Below, in pieces: positions 23,701 to 34,823 of a stretch of DNA of 64,000 bases. Below the pieces are notes generated by a model. The model had not been told where the DNA came from. It worked only from the letters and a program-made list of their open reading frames with translations, and made no database searches. The DNA comes from Aedes albopictus. Lineage: Eukaryota; Arthropoda; Insecta; Diptera; Culicidae. Each line of letters begins with the position of its first letter. The first letter of the stretch is position 1. The stretch spans positions 296,833,080 to 296,897,079 of the forward strand of contig NC_085136.1 in assembly GCF_035046485.1 (NCBI RefSeq), given 5' to 3'. Position numbers and translations under genes: made by a program.

Positions 23701-26122
23701 AATTCCTGAAGGAATCCCCGGAGGAATTCCTGAAGGAATCCCCGGAGGAATTCCTGAAGGAATCCCCGGAGGAATTCCTGAAGGAATCCCCGGAGGAATT
23801 CCTGAAGGAATCCCCGGAGGAATTCCTGAAAGAATCCCCGGAGGAATTCCTGAAGGAATCCCCGGAGGAATTCCTGAAGGAATTCCCGGAGGGATTCCTG
23901 AAGGAATCTCCGGAGGAATTCCTGAAGGAATGCCCGGAGGAATTCCTGAAGGAATGCTCGGAGGAATGCTCGGAGGAATTCCTGAAGGAATGCCCGGAGG
24001 AATTCCTGAAGGAATGCCCGGAGAAATTCCTGAAGGAATGCCCGGAGGAATTTCTGAAGGAATTCCCGGAGGAATTCCTGAAGAAATACCCGGAGGAATT
24101 CCTGAAAGAATCCCCGGAGGAATTCCTGAAGGAATACCCGGAGGAATTCCTGAAGGAATCCCCGGTGGAATTCCTGAAAGAATCCCCGGAGGAATTCCTG
24201 AAGGAATCCCCGGAGGAATTCCTGAAGCAATCCCAGGAGGAATTCCTGAAGGAATTCCAGAAGGAATCCCCGGAGGAATTCCTGAAGGAATCCCCGGAGG
24301 AATTCCTGAAGGAATCCCCGGAGGAATTCCTGAAGGAATCCCCGGAGGAATTCCTGAAGGAATCCCCGGAGGAATTCCTGAAGGAATCCCCGGAGGAATT
24401 CCTGAAGGAATCCCCGGAGGAATTCCTGAAGGAATCCTCGGAGGAATTCCTGAAGGAATCCCCGGAGGAATTCCTGAAGGAATCCCCGGAGGAATTCCTG
24501 AAGGAATCCCCGGAGGAATTCCTGAAGGAATCCCCGGAGGAATTCCTGAAGGAATCCCCGGAGGAATTCCTGAAGGAATCCCCGGAGGAATTCCTGAAGG
24601 AATCCCCGGAGGAATTCCTGAAGGAATCCACGGAGGAATTCCTGAAGGAATCCCCGGAGGAATTCCTGAAGGAATCCCCGGAGGAATTCCTGAAAGAATC
24701 CCCGGAGGAATTCCTGAAGGAATCCCCGGAGGAATTCCTGAAGGAATTCCCGGAGGGATTCCTGAAGGAATCTCCGGAGGAATTCCTGAAGGAATGCCCG
24801 GAGGAATTCCTGAAGGAATGCTCGGAGGAATGCTCGGAGGAATTCCTGAAGGAATGCCCGGAGAAATTCATGAAGGAATGCCCGGAGGAATTCCTGAAGG
24901 AATCCCCGGAGGAATTCCTGAAGAAATACCCGGAGGAATTCCTGAAGGAATCCCCGGTGGAATTCCTGAAGGAATCCCCGGTGGAATTCCTGAAAGAATC
25001 CCCGGAGAAATTCCTGAAGAAATCCCTGGAGGAATTCCTGAAGGAATCCCCGGAGGAATTCCTGAAGGAATCCCCTGGAGGAATTCCTGAAGGAATCCCC
25101 GGAGGAATTCCTGAAGGAATCCCCGGAGGAATTCCTGAAGGAATCCCCGGAGGAATTCCTGAAGGAATCCCCGGAGGAATTCCTGAAGGAATCCCCGGAG
25201 GAATTCCTGAAGGAATCCCCGGAGGAATTCCTGAAGGAATCCCCGGAGGAATTCCTGAAGGAATCCCCGGAGGAATTCCTGAAGGAATCCCCGGAGGAAT
25301 TCCTGAAGGAATCCCCGGAGGAATTCCTGAAGGAATCCCCGGAGGAATTCCTGAAAGAATCCCCGGAGGAATTCCTGAAGGAATTCCCGGAGGGATTCCT
25401 GAAGGAATCTCCGGAGGAATTCCTGAAGGAATGCCCGGAGGAATTCCTGAAGGAATGCTCGGAGGAATGCTCGGAGGAATTCCTGAAGGAATGCCCGGAG
25501 GAATTCCTGAAGGAATGCCCGGAGAAATTCCTGAAGGAATGCCCGGAGGAATTTCTGAAGGAATCCCCGGAGGAATTCCTGAAGAAATACCCGGAGGAAT
25601 TCCTGAAAGAATCCCTGGAGGAATTCCTGAAGGAATACCCGGAGGAATTTCTGAAGGAATCCCCGGTGGAATTCCTGAAAGAATCCCCGGAGGAATTCCT
25701 GAAGGAATCCCCGGAGGAATTCCTGAAGGAATCCCTGGAGGAATTCCTGAAGGAATCCCCGGAGGAATTCCTGAAGGAATCCCTGGAGGAATTCCTGAAG
25801 GCATCCCTGGAGGAATTCCTGAAGGCATCCCTGGAGGAACTCCTGAAGGCATCCCTGGAGGAACTCCTGAAGGCATCCCTGGAGGAACTCCTGAAGGCAT
25901 CCCTGGAGGAATTCCTGAATGCATCCCTGGAGGAATTCCTGAAGGCATCCCTGGAGGAATTCCTGAAGGCATTTCTGGAAAAATTCCTGAAGGGATTCCT
26001 GGAGGAATTCCTGAAGGAATTGCCGGAGGAATTCCTGAAGGAATTGCCGGAGGAATTCCTGAAGGAATTGCTGGAGGAATTCCTGAAGGAATTCCCGGAG
26101 GAATTCCTGAAGGAATCCCGGA
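20736..26122 (+). repeat. Giant 24-bp satellite array, about 220 units
   Basis: The unit is two related 12-mers, GGAATTCCTGAA and GGAATCCCCGGA. Sub-blocks differ at one position of the first 12-mer: CCTAAA dominates at about 20996-21165, CCTGGA at about 21290-21945, and CCTGAA elsewhere. A marker cluster with GGAATGCCCGGA and GGAATGCTCGGA twice in a row recurs at 23391, 23955, 24819 and 25456, showing higher-order duplication. A single-base insertion near 25075 shifts the frame. The last 350 bp (GGCATCCCTGGA, GGAATTGCCGGA) are more diverged, as expected at an array edge. Five of six frames are stop-free, so the 1,000-1,843-residue frames on both strands are artefacts. Each unit holds one EcoRI site. 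Confidence 0.95.
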
Positions 26123-26532
26123 GGTAAAAGTACGATAACTAGGCGCAAAATTGAAGTCATTTCCTTCGAGGCGTACTAGTATAAGAGGCACTAAAATTGA
26201 TAAACCTTCAGTAACTACCAAGCTCTGATTTAACCATGACAGCACTTAATCCACTGAATCCATGTCAGTAGTACGATTAAAATAAAAAGATTCAAAACAC
26301 TGACTGGTGTAACTAAAAATTGTAAGTAGGTGAAAAAGTCGACTATTGTGGCGGCCATTTTGTGAAATAACGAACTTATCATCAAAGATTTTCAAAGGAG
26401 CGGCAACATTCTCTCCGAGAAGACGATGATCCCACTCTGGAGCACTACTTCATCAGAGTTGTTAATTTGCATCTCGACTTGGATTAAGTGTCAATAAAGC
26501 TTCAACACCTACTGTTAAACTAGATTGTTGAT
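26123..26532. other. Spacer between the satellite array and a foldback element
   Basis: Unique-looking AT-rich DNA with no gene recognised. The foldback element's target duplication TTGTTGAT occupies 26525-26532. Confidence 0.5.
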
Positions 26533-27446
26533 TAGACCGGCCCACATTTGTATGGCGAGAAAGAAAAATTGGAAAAATTTCCGGGGCACCCTCTAGAATC
26601 GTGCCTTTGGATAAGAAGAACAATCTGTGAAAGATTCAGCTCAATCGGTTTAAAACTGAGCTGGCGCAAATGAGTTGAAGGTTTGTATGGGATTTTCAGT
26701 CCAAATATATGGGAAATTGGATGACCTCCAGTCTCTCACTCAGTTCGCCGGTTTAGCGAGTTCGATTTAGCTCAGAATTGAAAGAATGGTAGTTGATACC
26801 CTAAGGAACAACTTTGTAGAAGACCATATCAGGATAAAACTTAATATAGTTGCGGTTTCAGCTAACGAAACCAGGATGAGGACATCTTCCCCCGTTTACT
26901 CTCGGTTGTTACATGCAGCACGTGTTTGTCGGTCGAAGCTTGCGCACTACATCATAGGCAGCTATGTAATTCTTCATTGTTTCGATACCCGCCCACGTGC
27001 GTGAGCAATTGAAATGAAGGACAACATAGCCGCCTATGATGTTGAGCGCAAGTTTCGAACAGCAAACACGTGCTGCATGTAACAACCGAGAGTAAACGGG
27101 GGAATATGTCCTCATCCTGGTTTCGTTAGCTGAAACCGCAACTATATTAAGTTTTATCATGATATGGTCTTCTACAAAGTTGTTCCTTAGGGTATCAACT
27201 ACCATTCTTTCAATTCTGAGCTAAATCAAACTCGCTGAACCGGCGTACTGAGTGAGAGACTGGAGGTCATCCAATTTCCCATATATTTGGACTAAAAATC
27301 TCATACAAACCTTCAACTCATTTGCGCCTTCTCAGTTTTAAACCGATTGAGCTGAATCTTTCACAGATTGTTCTTCTCATCCAAAGGCACGATTCTAGAG
27401 GGTGCCCCGTGGAATTTTTCGACATTTTTGTATTTGGGCCGGTCTA
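26533..27446. mobile_element. Foldback element, 914 bp, 8-bp target duplication
   Basis: The ends are TAGACCGGCCCA and its reverse complement. Exact TTGTTGAT flanks both sides (26525-26532 and 27447-27454). The two arms of about 450 bp are near-identical inverted copies meeting near 26990, so the same peptide beginning MVVDTLRNNFVEDHI appears on both strands by symmetry. The 8-bp duplication suggests hAT-type or similar mobilisation. No transposase is present. Confidence 0.85.
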
Positions 27447-27554
27447 TTGTTGATCCACGAGGTCTTCAATTTCGATTGGTGGCTCCAAAGAGGATTAAGG
27501 TTTTAATTTTTTATGAAAAAAATGTGTTTATTAAAATGGGATCCTTGATGCCAG

Positions 27555-27850
27555 TCTTCTTCTTTATTTTCTTCATCTTGGCGTAAAGTTTCAACTGGGA
27601 CAAAGCTTGCTTCTCATCTTAGTGTTTTATGAGCACTTCTACAGTTGATAACTGGGAACTTCCTCTGCCAATGACCAATTTGCATGTGTGTGTAAATAGA
27701 GTGGCAGGAACAAAAATACTTAATGCCTAAGAAATTCCCAGGAATTTTCTTTATGAATAGTTCCTGGACCGGCCGGGAATCATATCCATCACCCTGAGCA
27801 TAGACTTGTTGAATACACATGTGCTTGCCGCATCTGCTATATGGGCTCAT
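27555..27850 (-). mobile_element. tRNA-derived SINE, Feilai-like, minus strand
   Basis: Read on the minus strand, a weak tRNA-type B box (inverse of GGGAATCATATCC near 27775) is followed by a conserved body and then by GCCAAG and AAG triplets at the 3' end (inverse of CTTCTTC near 27560). A triplet-repeat tail is the hallmark described for Feilai SINEs of Aedes. A second copy lies at 50830-51645. The family name is from memory. Confidence 0.6.
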
Positions 27851-30105
27851 ATCTCCAGTGTGAGCATGAGCATGAGGTGCATAGATGATTGCACAAAGAA
27901 CCAATGAGTAGGGCTTGGGACTAGCTTACTACTCTCAATGTACACAGTTCGAGAGCTCTCAACTTTAGTGAGGTCAATAACGGCGCCGGCCATTTCCTTA
28001 CGGTCATCGAGGATGGAAGGAAATGTTAGTAAGACAAACGTTGTTATAATGACCTCGAATCTCTGCATCTCCACGTTTGTCTCAGGAAGGAATTTTTGTT
28101 AGTAGGGTAGGGTACATTGTCAATCTGGAAGTCACCTATGGTTGGTAATGTGATTTGACAATTAATCTATCTTCAGTGTGGTTGATGAACTGACGTCCCA
28201 GTTAATCGCTACGATGAAATACAATATCTGGCCAATGCGGACAATAATGAGTAGTGCAAAATTGGGATTCGAACCAGTGTTCGCCAGAAACAAGTGCTTT
28301 AACCAATAAGGCCACAAAACAGGTGCACCCAAATAGCGTTTCAAAGACACAGCTTGTCGCTTTGAACTCTCGACTTGTCAACTGAATAGTCAATCTCTAA
28401 ATAAAAGCAGAACCAGGAATTACCGTGCATCTCCTCTGTAGAAAAAAATCATCCGGATTGCGGTCATGTTTACGTGGTTTTGCTCTCTCTACCAGAGTGA
28501 CATTTTTCTTCCTTTTGATTCGATGGTTCACATGAGCTTAAAGCCCTGCTGATGACCACTGTTACTGTCATGATTCCCATCATGTACAACAACCGACTGC
28601 TTTCAGAGATATGGACCCAATCTAAAGGATATACAGTTTGAAGTTTCCTTCTTTATCCTTCTGTTGTTGATGGTTTGAGAAAAGGTTAGGGTTAGAGATT
28701 TTTATTTCATCTATGAAATCATCAAACTCATGATTATCAAGATTGCTGTGCCATTGATAAATCACGATTCCAGTCAGTGCCCACAGTTGTTTGAACAAGG
28801 TACCCACTGCTCAGTTATCAACAACCCATAGTCGTAAATCAATTGTCTGGATGAGATTGATTTTTGATCGAGAAAATCGCCCACACGAAGATACTCTCGG
28901 TTCTTCTGAAAGCGTCCTACGTCAATCATCCATCCTCCCTCATGGGTTGTCGTGGCTTTATCAGTGAGTCTTGGCATAAAGGACCGGAGATGGCTGGTCA
29001 TTGAATGTTATGACTAGTGGCTGCTGATGCGATGCTGTGCAGACAACACGGTGAGCTCTAACTTCTGGACGAAGACTGCAAGCATACGCATAAAATCGCT
29101 TTCATGTTCGACGTGGGCCACCGGCAAGATGGATTTTACGGCACTTACCAGCCGGAGCTGGTGATCTGATTGATTTATTATACGCACCGTAACCTGGGAG
29201 CAAATTGTTTTATCCAAACGTTTCGTATCTTTAGTATTTCAATAGTCCATTTATCTACATTTCGAGGTTTTTCACCGTAAGGCGGCTGGCGATTCACAAT
29301 TTGGTTACCTTATTTAATGGAACTAGTGTTTGATTCAAATTTCTATAATTAAAGAAATCTAACGAAACGAACGAAGTTTTATTAATGTGTTGATTATTTT
29401 GAAGCTTGAAAAAGTTGACTACATACACAAGTTATAATATTCTGATTTTTCTATAACATTCAGCAAATAACTTTTTCCATCAGTAACCCATTTTCCTCTA
29501 TCTCACAGTACGAAGGAAACAATCATCTACGAGTCTGTAGCACTAGCATCCCCATCAACCCCACCAACCAAGTAGTGGGAAAACAAGACAAAAGCAGGAA
29601 ATGGAACCATTCTATCATCGCCATCGCGCCATCAACCGGGATAAGGTTCTTGATGTTCCTATCTATTGTTTGTGTGTACGCGTGTGTATAGCTAATCATA
29701 ATTTATGGTAGTCGGGAAAATGATCTGGATTGATGGCGGTGTCCAACAATATCGCTGCGGATATACAAAGATATGGCAGAGCAATGCAGCAGATAGATGT
29801 GCTTTATGCTTTGTGCTGCCTGATAGATCATTAAGGGATGAAATTGAGCTGAGAGAGATAGGAAGGATGTGGGTAATCAGTTGGAATAACGAAGATACAT
29901 ATTTGATGGCGGGTAGATATATTTAGCACCATGAAATGGAAGAAATTGATTGAAAAATATAATTTGAATGTTAAATCTTAAATCTTAAACATGAACATGA
30001 TAGGCCACAGTTGCTCTTCCATAGACGACGATCAAAGTTGCACAACGAATTGAAAGATAGTGCTTGGCGTTGCTGGTTTATCATAACATCATGTTCATTC
30101 CAATT
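27851..30105. other. Mostly unique-looking region, no gene recognised
   Basis: Several short minus-strand frames (28622-28807, 28774-29001, 29014-29217) have protein-like composition but no recognised domain and no consistent splicing. They may be transposon relics. A tRNA-derived SINE at about 28195-28345 is listed separately. The rest shows no gene. Confidence 0.35.
28195..28345 (-). mobile_element. tRNA-derived SINE fragment, minus strand
   Basis: The minus strand reads GTGGCCTTATTGGTTAAAGC followed by ACTGGTTCGAATCCCA. These match A-box and B-box elements of a tRNA promoter at normal spacing. It continues into tRNA-unrelated sequence, so a SINE is likelier than a tRNA gene. Ends are not defined. 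Confidence 0.5.
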
Positions 30106-30117
30106 AAAATGGTTCTC

Positions 30118-30259
30118 TTGACTATCACACCGACGACCTGGGATCGAATCCCACTCCCGACAAACTCACAATATGGTGAGTTCTTCCTTCGGAAGGGAAG
30201 TAAAGCGTGGGTCCCGAGATGAACTAGCCTAGGGCTAAAAATCTAGTTAATACACATAA
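30118..30259 (+). mobile_element. 5'-truncated tRNA-derived SINE with target duplication
   Basis: Starting at TTGACTATCACACC, the element contains a B box (GGGATCGAATCCC), the CCTTCGGAAGG hairpin and ends in CTAGTTAATACACATAAAA. It is flanked by AAAATGGTTCTC at 30106-30117 and 30260-30271. It is the same family as the minus-strand copy at 56366-56642 but lacks the 5' half of the tRNA head. Confidence 0.8.
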
Positions 30260-30599
30260 AAAATGGTTCTCGAGAGACATCCGACCGGTACATTAGACGT
30301 GGGACGTAACGAGCTAGATGAGTCGATTAAGTGGAGGACGATTTACGGACCCTTCGCAGAGTGTGGCACTCAGGCCTTAGTATGACCGGTAAGGTAAGGT
30401 ATGTTCATCTTTGAGAATCCCAAGTTTTTAAAAAAGTCCATGAAACCAATTTTTCAAACTGTTTGGGCAGCAGACCTATCGTGGGTTCTTGAGCTTGGAG
30501 AATAGACAGCAACATGGTGGAGAAAGTACCGTTCTGATATCGAAAGACTTCGTAGCTGGAAGTTCCAAGAAGAGTTCTCTGTAGCAGTCATCCCAAGTA

Positions 30600-31075
30600 A
30601 CACGCATGACATATTAGAGTTACGACAGCGCAAATTTTGGTTGTTACGCGCCAACCGATGCTGCCGAAATGCCGAAAAGAACTTTTACAGTCAACTGGAT
30701 GCTGTCGTGCACAAGATTCCGAAAGGTGATACCAAAATCATCATGGGCGACTTCATCGCGAAGGTTGGTTCCGACAGCTTGGACTATGAGCACATCATGG
30801 GACGCCATGGTCTCGGAGAAATGAGCGAGAACGGAGAGCTGTTTGCAGAGTTTTGTACACAAAGTGACATGGGTTTCCCGTGATGGCGTCACGGGAAATC
30901 AAATCGGCCACATCTGCATCAGCCGAAAATGGAGACGGAGGCTTCTTACGCATTGCTGGGATCCATCGACAGGAGGAGAAAATCGGACGCCGGTCCAACA
31001 CACGCCGACTGGAAGACGCTGCGGTGAAAGGTCCTTCGTCGCGGAGCAAGAGAACCTGAAGGTGGAAGCGTAGAA
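30600..31075 (+). pseudogene. RTE-clade LINE endonuclease fragment
   Basis: The frame from 30641 reads through IIMGDFIAKVGSD and HGLGEMSENGELFAEFC, a pattern familiar from the endonuclease domain of RTE-type non-LTR retrotransposons. It then breaks near 30880. A second frame (from 30843) continues with HKVTWVSRDG and NQIGHICISRKWRR. The usual GDFN is GDFI and the usual NQIDHI is NQIGHI, so conserved active-site positions look changed. No reverse transcriptase follows. This is a dead fragment. Confidence 0.75.
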
Positions 31076-31214
31076 GATCAATGGAGTGCCTCCAAGGCTC
31101 CAAGAACGCCTTCATCGCCACCGGCGAGAATAATTTGGGTGAGCTACGAACCCGGAGAAAGCAGTGGATTACAGATGATACCTAGAGGAAGATAGAGAAG
31201 CGAAGGAACGCTAA

Positions 31215-32085
31215 ATTGCTGAAGGGGTACGGATGTTGCATCTACATTGTTTCACCAGACGAACTAGGGCAGCTCCATTCGCATCTTTTAACGTCGAAGT
31301 ATTCAGTCGCACCACACCGTGGACAGTCGATTCCACGGCTTGAGTTCTGCGCAGCTCTCCTCGGGAGTCAGTTGTAACACAACCTACTGATAAATACCAA
31401 CCTGTCTGCACCATTCACGTTTTGGACCGACTCAGCCGTCGCACTTCACTGGATCAAATCCAATACTTGGAAAGTTTTCGTATCGAATCGGGTCACAGCG
31501 ATCCGACGCCTGACAAAAGCATCATGGATGCATGTACCTACCGATCTAAACCCTGCCAACCAGAGATCATATACAACAAGCTGTGGTGGCATGGTCCAGC
31601 GGCTTTCGCCTCCCCCATTGATCAGTGGTCAGAGTGTGTGCAACGCATTCTGTGCTCGCTGTCTTGAAAAAAAGTAGATTTTGCGCTGAAGTCGATGGTA
31701 CGCCTCACCCAGTACCAAGAATTCCCAAAGGAAGTTCATCTGTTGCCAGCCAACCATCAAAAGAGCTGGATGATCGCTAGGTCCGTTCATCTGCAGAAGC
31801 TTAACGGCGGCCCTTCGCTACTGCTCGCCACGCAATGCGTCAATGTTTCTGGTCACTTCGGAGGCCAACGTGTCACGTGCTTCCGGTGCAACCCTACAGG
31901 GGCATGGCGCCTCTACCATCAAATCTTCTCAAGCCAGCCCGAGCTTTCGCGAATTCTGGGATGGACTATTGTGAGTCATTTTTCGTTCATCCGCTGATTG
32001 GGAGATGTACGTCGGACAATGTTTACGTCGCGTTATCTGTGCGTTTGGTGGTGCATTGTTGCGATGTCACGTTCCGTTTCATCTC
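31215..32085 (+). pseudogene. BEL/Pao LTR-retrotransposon pol remnant
   Basis: Across shifting frames the sequence gives PRLEFCAALLGSQL, TFWTDSAVALHWIKS and WMHVPTDLNPA, which resemble the RNase H region of BEL/Pao pol. It then gives a degenerate integrase N-terminal part ending in FANSGMDYCESFFVHPLIG. Stops and frameshifts interrupt it repeatedly, and no LTRs or protease and gag are visible. It lies just after the RTE fragment; the two are unrelated insertions. Confidence 0.7.
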
Positions 32086-32200
32086 TGCTCGTTCTCTAAA
32101 GAGTGCGTGCGATATTTTTGCACTAAATCATATCGTAATCATAACACATTTTAAAAATAATTCGAGAATAGATCTATACTAAATGATTTTTTTTTTAAGT

Positions 32201-32640
32201 CGGGGCCCGTGGCGCAGTGGTCCACACGTTCGCTTCATAAGCGGATGGTCATGGGTTCGAACCCAGCCCCGGCACTTGCAATTTTTCGTCAGTTGCTCTT
32301 CCCCCCGAGAGCAGCTGGCACCTGACCCTCTTCGGAGCATATAGCTCTAACGGACCCGGAATTTGGATATCGGCGAACCGCAACTCATAATGGACGACCC
32401 CCAATTGGACTGGAAAAGGAACAGCAGCCAACCACCAGCATCATCGTGCTCATCATTCTACCGTGGACAGGGCAGAAAAGTTGAAGCAGCACAAGGCACC
32501 AGTTCGATACAGTTGAATTAGAATAGAATACATGTAGGCGCTGTACAAAAGTGTAAGTGCAGCGTCCAATTGGAATCGCTCACGTAGTGCCCAAGTGGAC
32601 AAAAGAGCTGTAAATTAGGTTAAGTGATTAAGAATCAAAA
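32201..32640 (+). mobile_element. tRNA-Met-derived SINE
   Basis: Bases 32201-32272 resemble a tRNA: CGGGGC pairs with GCCCCG, the D-arm region carries GGCGCAGTGG, and an anticodon stem encloses TTCATAA (anticodon CAT). The T arm has only a 4-bp stem and 6-base loop (TGGG TTCGAA CCCA), unlike a functional tRNA. About 360 bp of tRNA-unrelated sequence follows, ending in AT-rich DNA near 32640. No clear target duplication was found. Confidence 0.6.
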
Positions 32641-33545
32641 TTATTTTTTTGCGAACAATTGTGATTATTTCAATGATTTAGGAAGAAAAAAGTGGTCCTA
32701 ATATCGATAACCTTTTTTGAACGATCCGCTGCAAGTCCGTTTTAGTGTTGTTCTCTATATTTTGGTCAACAATTGTGTTATTTTAGGTAAAACTAGAATA
32801 TTTTTTTTGTACGAGGAGCTCCAACGGTATCATTGTTATGTGTGCCGTTCAAAAAATATCCCATAAATTTGAAAAAGAGGTTTCTAGAAGACGAAAATGC
32901 GAACAACTTGAGTATAAATATATGGATCAGCTGCATACTATCTGCATTTTCTCAGCTGTCAAGAACGCTATGAAGCTGATTTTTTCAGTGTAGTTGGGGG
33001 ATTCCAAAGGCTTGTTACCTACAAAAAACTGCATCGCTGGAATGGAAGATAGCGGAGAAATAACTGGAAAAAGTCGGAAATTCTAATTTGAGCAATGGTA
33101 TTCTACTAGGGCTGCTCAAACATTTATGAGAAAATTTAAAACTAAAATATCCTAAGTCTGACCACCTCAATTTGGTGTTTTAGACTCCCATAAGGTCTTA
33201 GGTATCGCTCGACTAGTCTGAAGTTCATATGGTAAAACTGGTACAAATATGTGCAGGAATGGCATAGTTTTAGTTTTCGGCCACTAGATGGCACTGGAAA
33301 TCTATGCGGAACATCTTTGTTAAAGACCGCTAAGTGATCCGATGCTTGCTAAAAAAAAAAGTTGTACCCTAGACTTAGTGTATCGAAAAAAAAAACAACC
33401 AGTTTTTATTGATGCTATTCGATAATGTGTTAAAATCACCACGTCAAAATTATTAAAATTATAATTTTTGAAGCATATCTGTATCATTACGTCTCGTGTA
33501 CCATTATCGGGCTTTTACACATTACATTTTACTGATTTCGTCTTA
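32641..33545. other. AT-rich interval, no gene recognised
   Basis: No open frame with a recognisable domain, no inverted-repeat structure and no tandem repeat was identified. It precedes the TA-flanked element at 33546. Confidence 0.4.
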
Positions 33546-34821
33546 AGGACTGTTCAATTTATAAAACGGACAACTTGCTTGTGCGATATCTTTTTTTTAC
33601 TTTTCAATAAAATCATTATCAGTTTTTTGCATAACTTTCTAAAGCTATTCTCAAATGTAGGAAAAATATAACATTAAGCAAAATGTTCTTTATTGTGTAA
33701 CTGAAGCGGTTTTCGTAAAACATCAATAAAAACCCATTTCTCAAAATTCGACATAACTTTCCACATACTTAATATGCACATTTTCATGAAGTTTTCAATG
33801 TATTGGAATCTTATACTATTCTACTAGAGGTAAAGCTTAATAGTTGGTCATTAATAATGCACCAAGCAGTCTCCGGCTTAATATAGTGAGTTGCCTTATT
33901 TTCATAGAAATTATGAAAAAATGTTCATTTAAGTCCTATGCTGCAATAACATCACGGATTCGGCTAAAAATTTGTCCAGAGTAGTAGAATATTGCTCTCT
34001 GAATGATACGGAAGAAAAATTTTCTTATAATTGCTTTTTTCATCAAAAATTGAATCCATAAAGATGACCATATTAAAAAAAATCATACTTTTTGCTCCAT
34101 TAATGCAGATTTTTGACTCTAGCGAATCTTATTATTATTTTTTTTTTTAGCAAAGTTGGTCCTATGTTATTGTACACCTTATTTAATAATAATCGGATGC
34201 AAAGTTTTCATTTCCAACATTATTGTTATGCAAAATTTGCATTAGGTTGCATTGCTATTTGTAAGAACCTTCTAAGAACGAAACCGTTCATATTACTGTG
34301 TCTGCAAAAGCGCACAATAACCAAACCAACAATGCTATTAAGAAGCAGTTTTCTGCATTTCAAACAACATTATTCCCTCTTTCGACTGGATGCATAAAAA
34401 AATTGGTTATTTAATATTTTCATACCCTTTTTGCTTTACAATTGAATTTTATTGAAAAATCGAATCTTACTTGAGACATTAATATCTCAACACTGAATTT
34501 TCCGATTGAGCTTAAATTTTGCCAGAATGTTTATTACTATGCTACTGCAGCATGGCACATACTTTTCTGATATTAAAAACGATATACCATGTGTGAACAG
34601 TAATTTTATATATATTTTCAATTTTCAGCAATCGAAAAATTCACCTTTTTTAACACCTGGCAGATTTTCTATAAAATAAAACTATTTTTATTCGATTCAA
34701 AAATAATCACTATAATGACAGATGATGTACTGAACAACGAAGCAAGGGTGGTTAAATTTGAACAACGCGTCTTCTTTTTATAGCTTTGTAAAGTTGTCCG
34801 TTTTATAAATTGAACAGTCCT
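33546..34821. mobile_element. Non-autonomous Tc1/mariner-type element, 1.28 kb
   Basis: Both ends carry an identical inverted repeat of at least 31 bp beginning AGGACTGTTCAATTTATAAA and continuing through ACGGACAACTT. The element is flanked by TA (33544-33545 and 34822-34823). Length and target site fit a mariner-type element. The AT-rich interior has no transposase frame; the 94-residue frame at 34113 has no DD(E/D) motif that I can recognise. Confidence 0.85.
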
Positions 34822-34823
34822 TA

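Noticed and set aside
20642..25090. A 1,482-residue Gly-Ile-Pro repeat protein, or a collagen or silk-like gene
   Set aside because: The frame follows from a stop-free 24-bp unit, glycine spacing is not Gly-X-Y, four other frames are equally open, and there is no signal peptide or splice structure.
20736..26122. A CRISPR array
   Set aside because: Units are contiguous with no unique spacers, and the DNA is eukaryotic.
26786..27205. Two near-identical small proteins on opposite strands
   Set aside because: They mirror each other because they lie on the two arms of the foldback element.
32201..32272. A functional tRNA-Met gene
   Set aside because: The T arm is one base short, giving a 4-bp stem and 6-base loop, and the sequence continues into SINE-like body.
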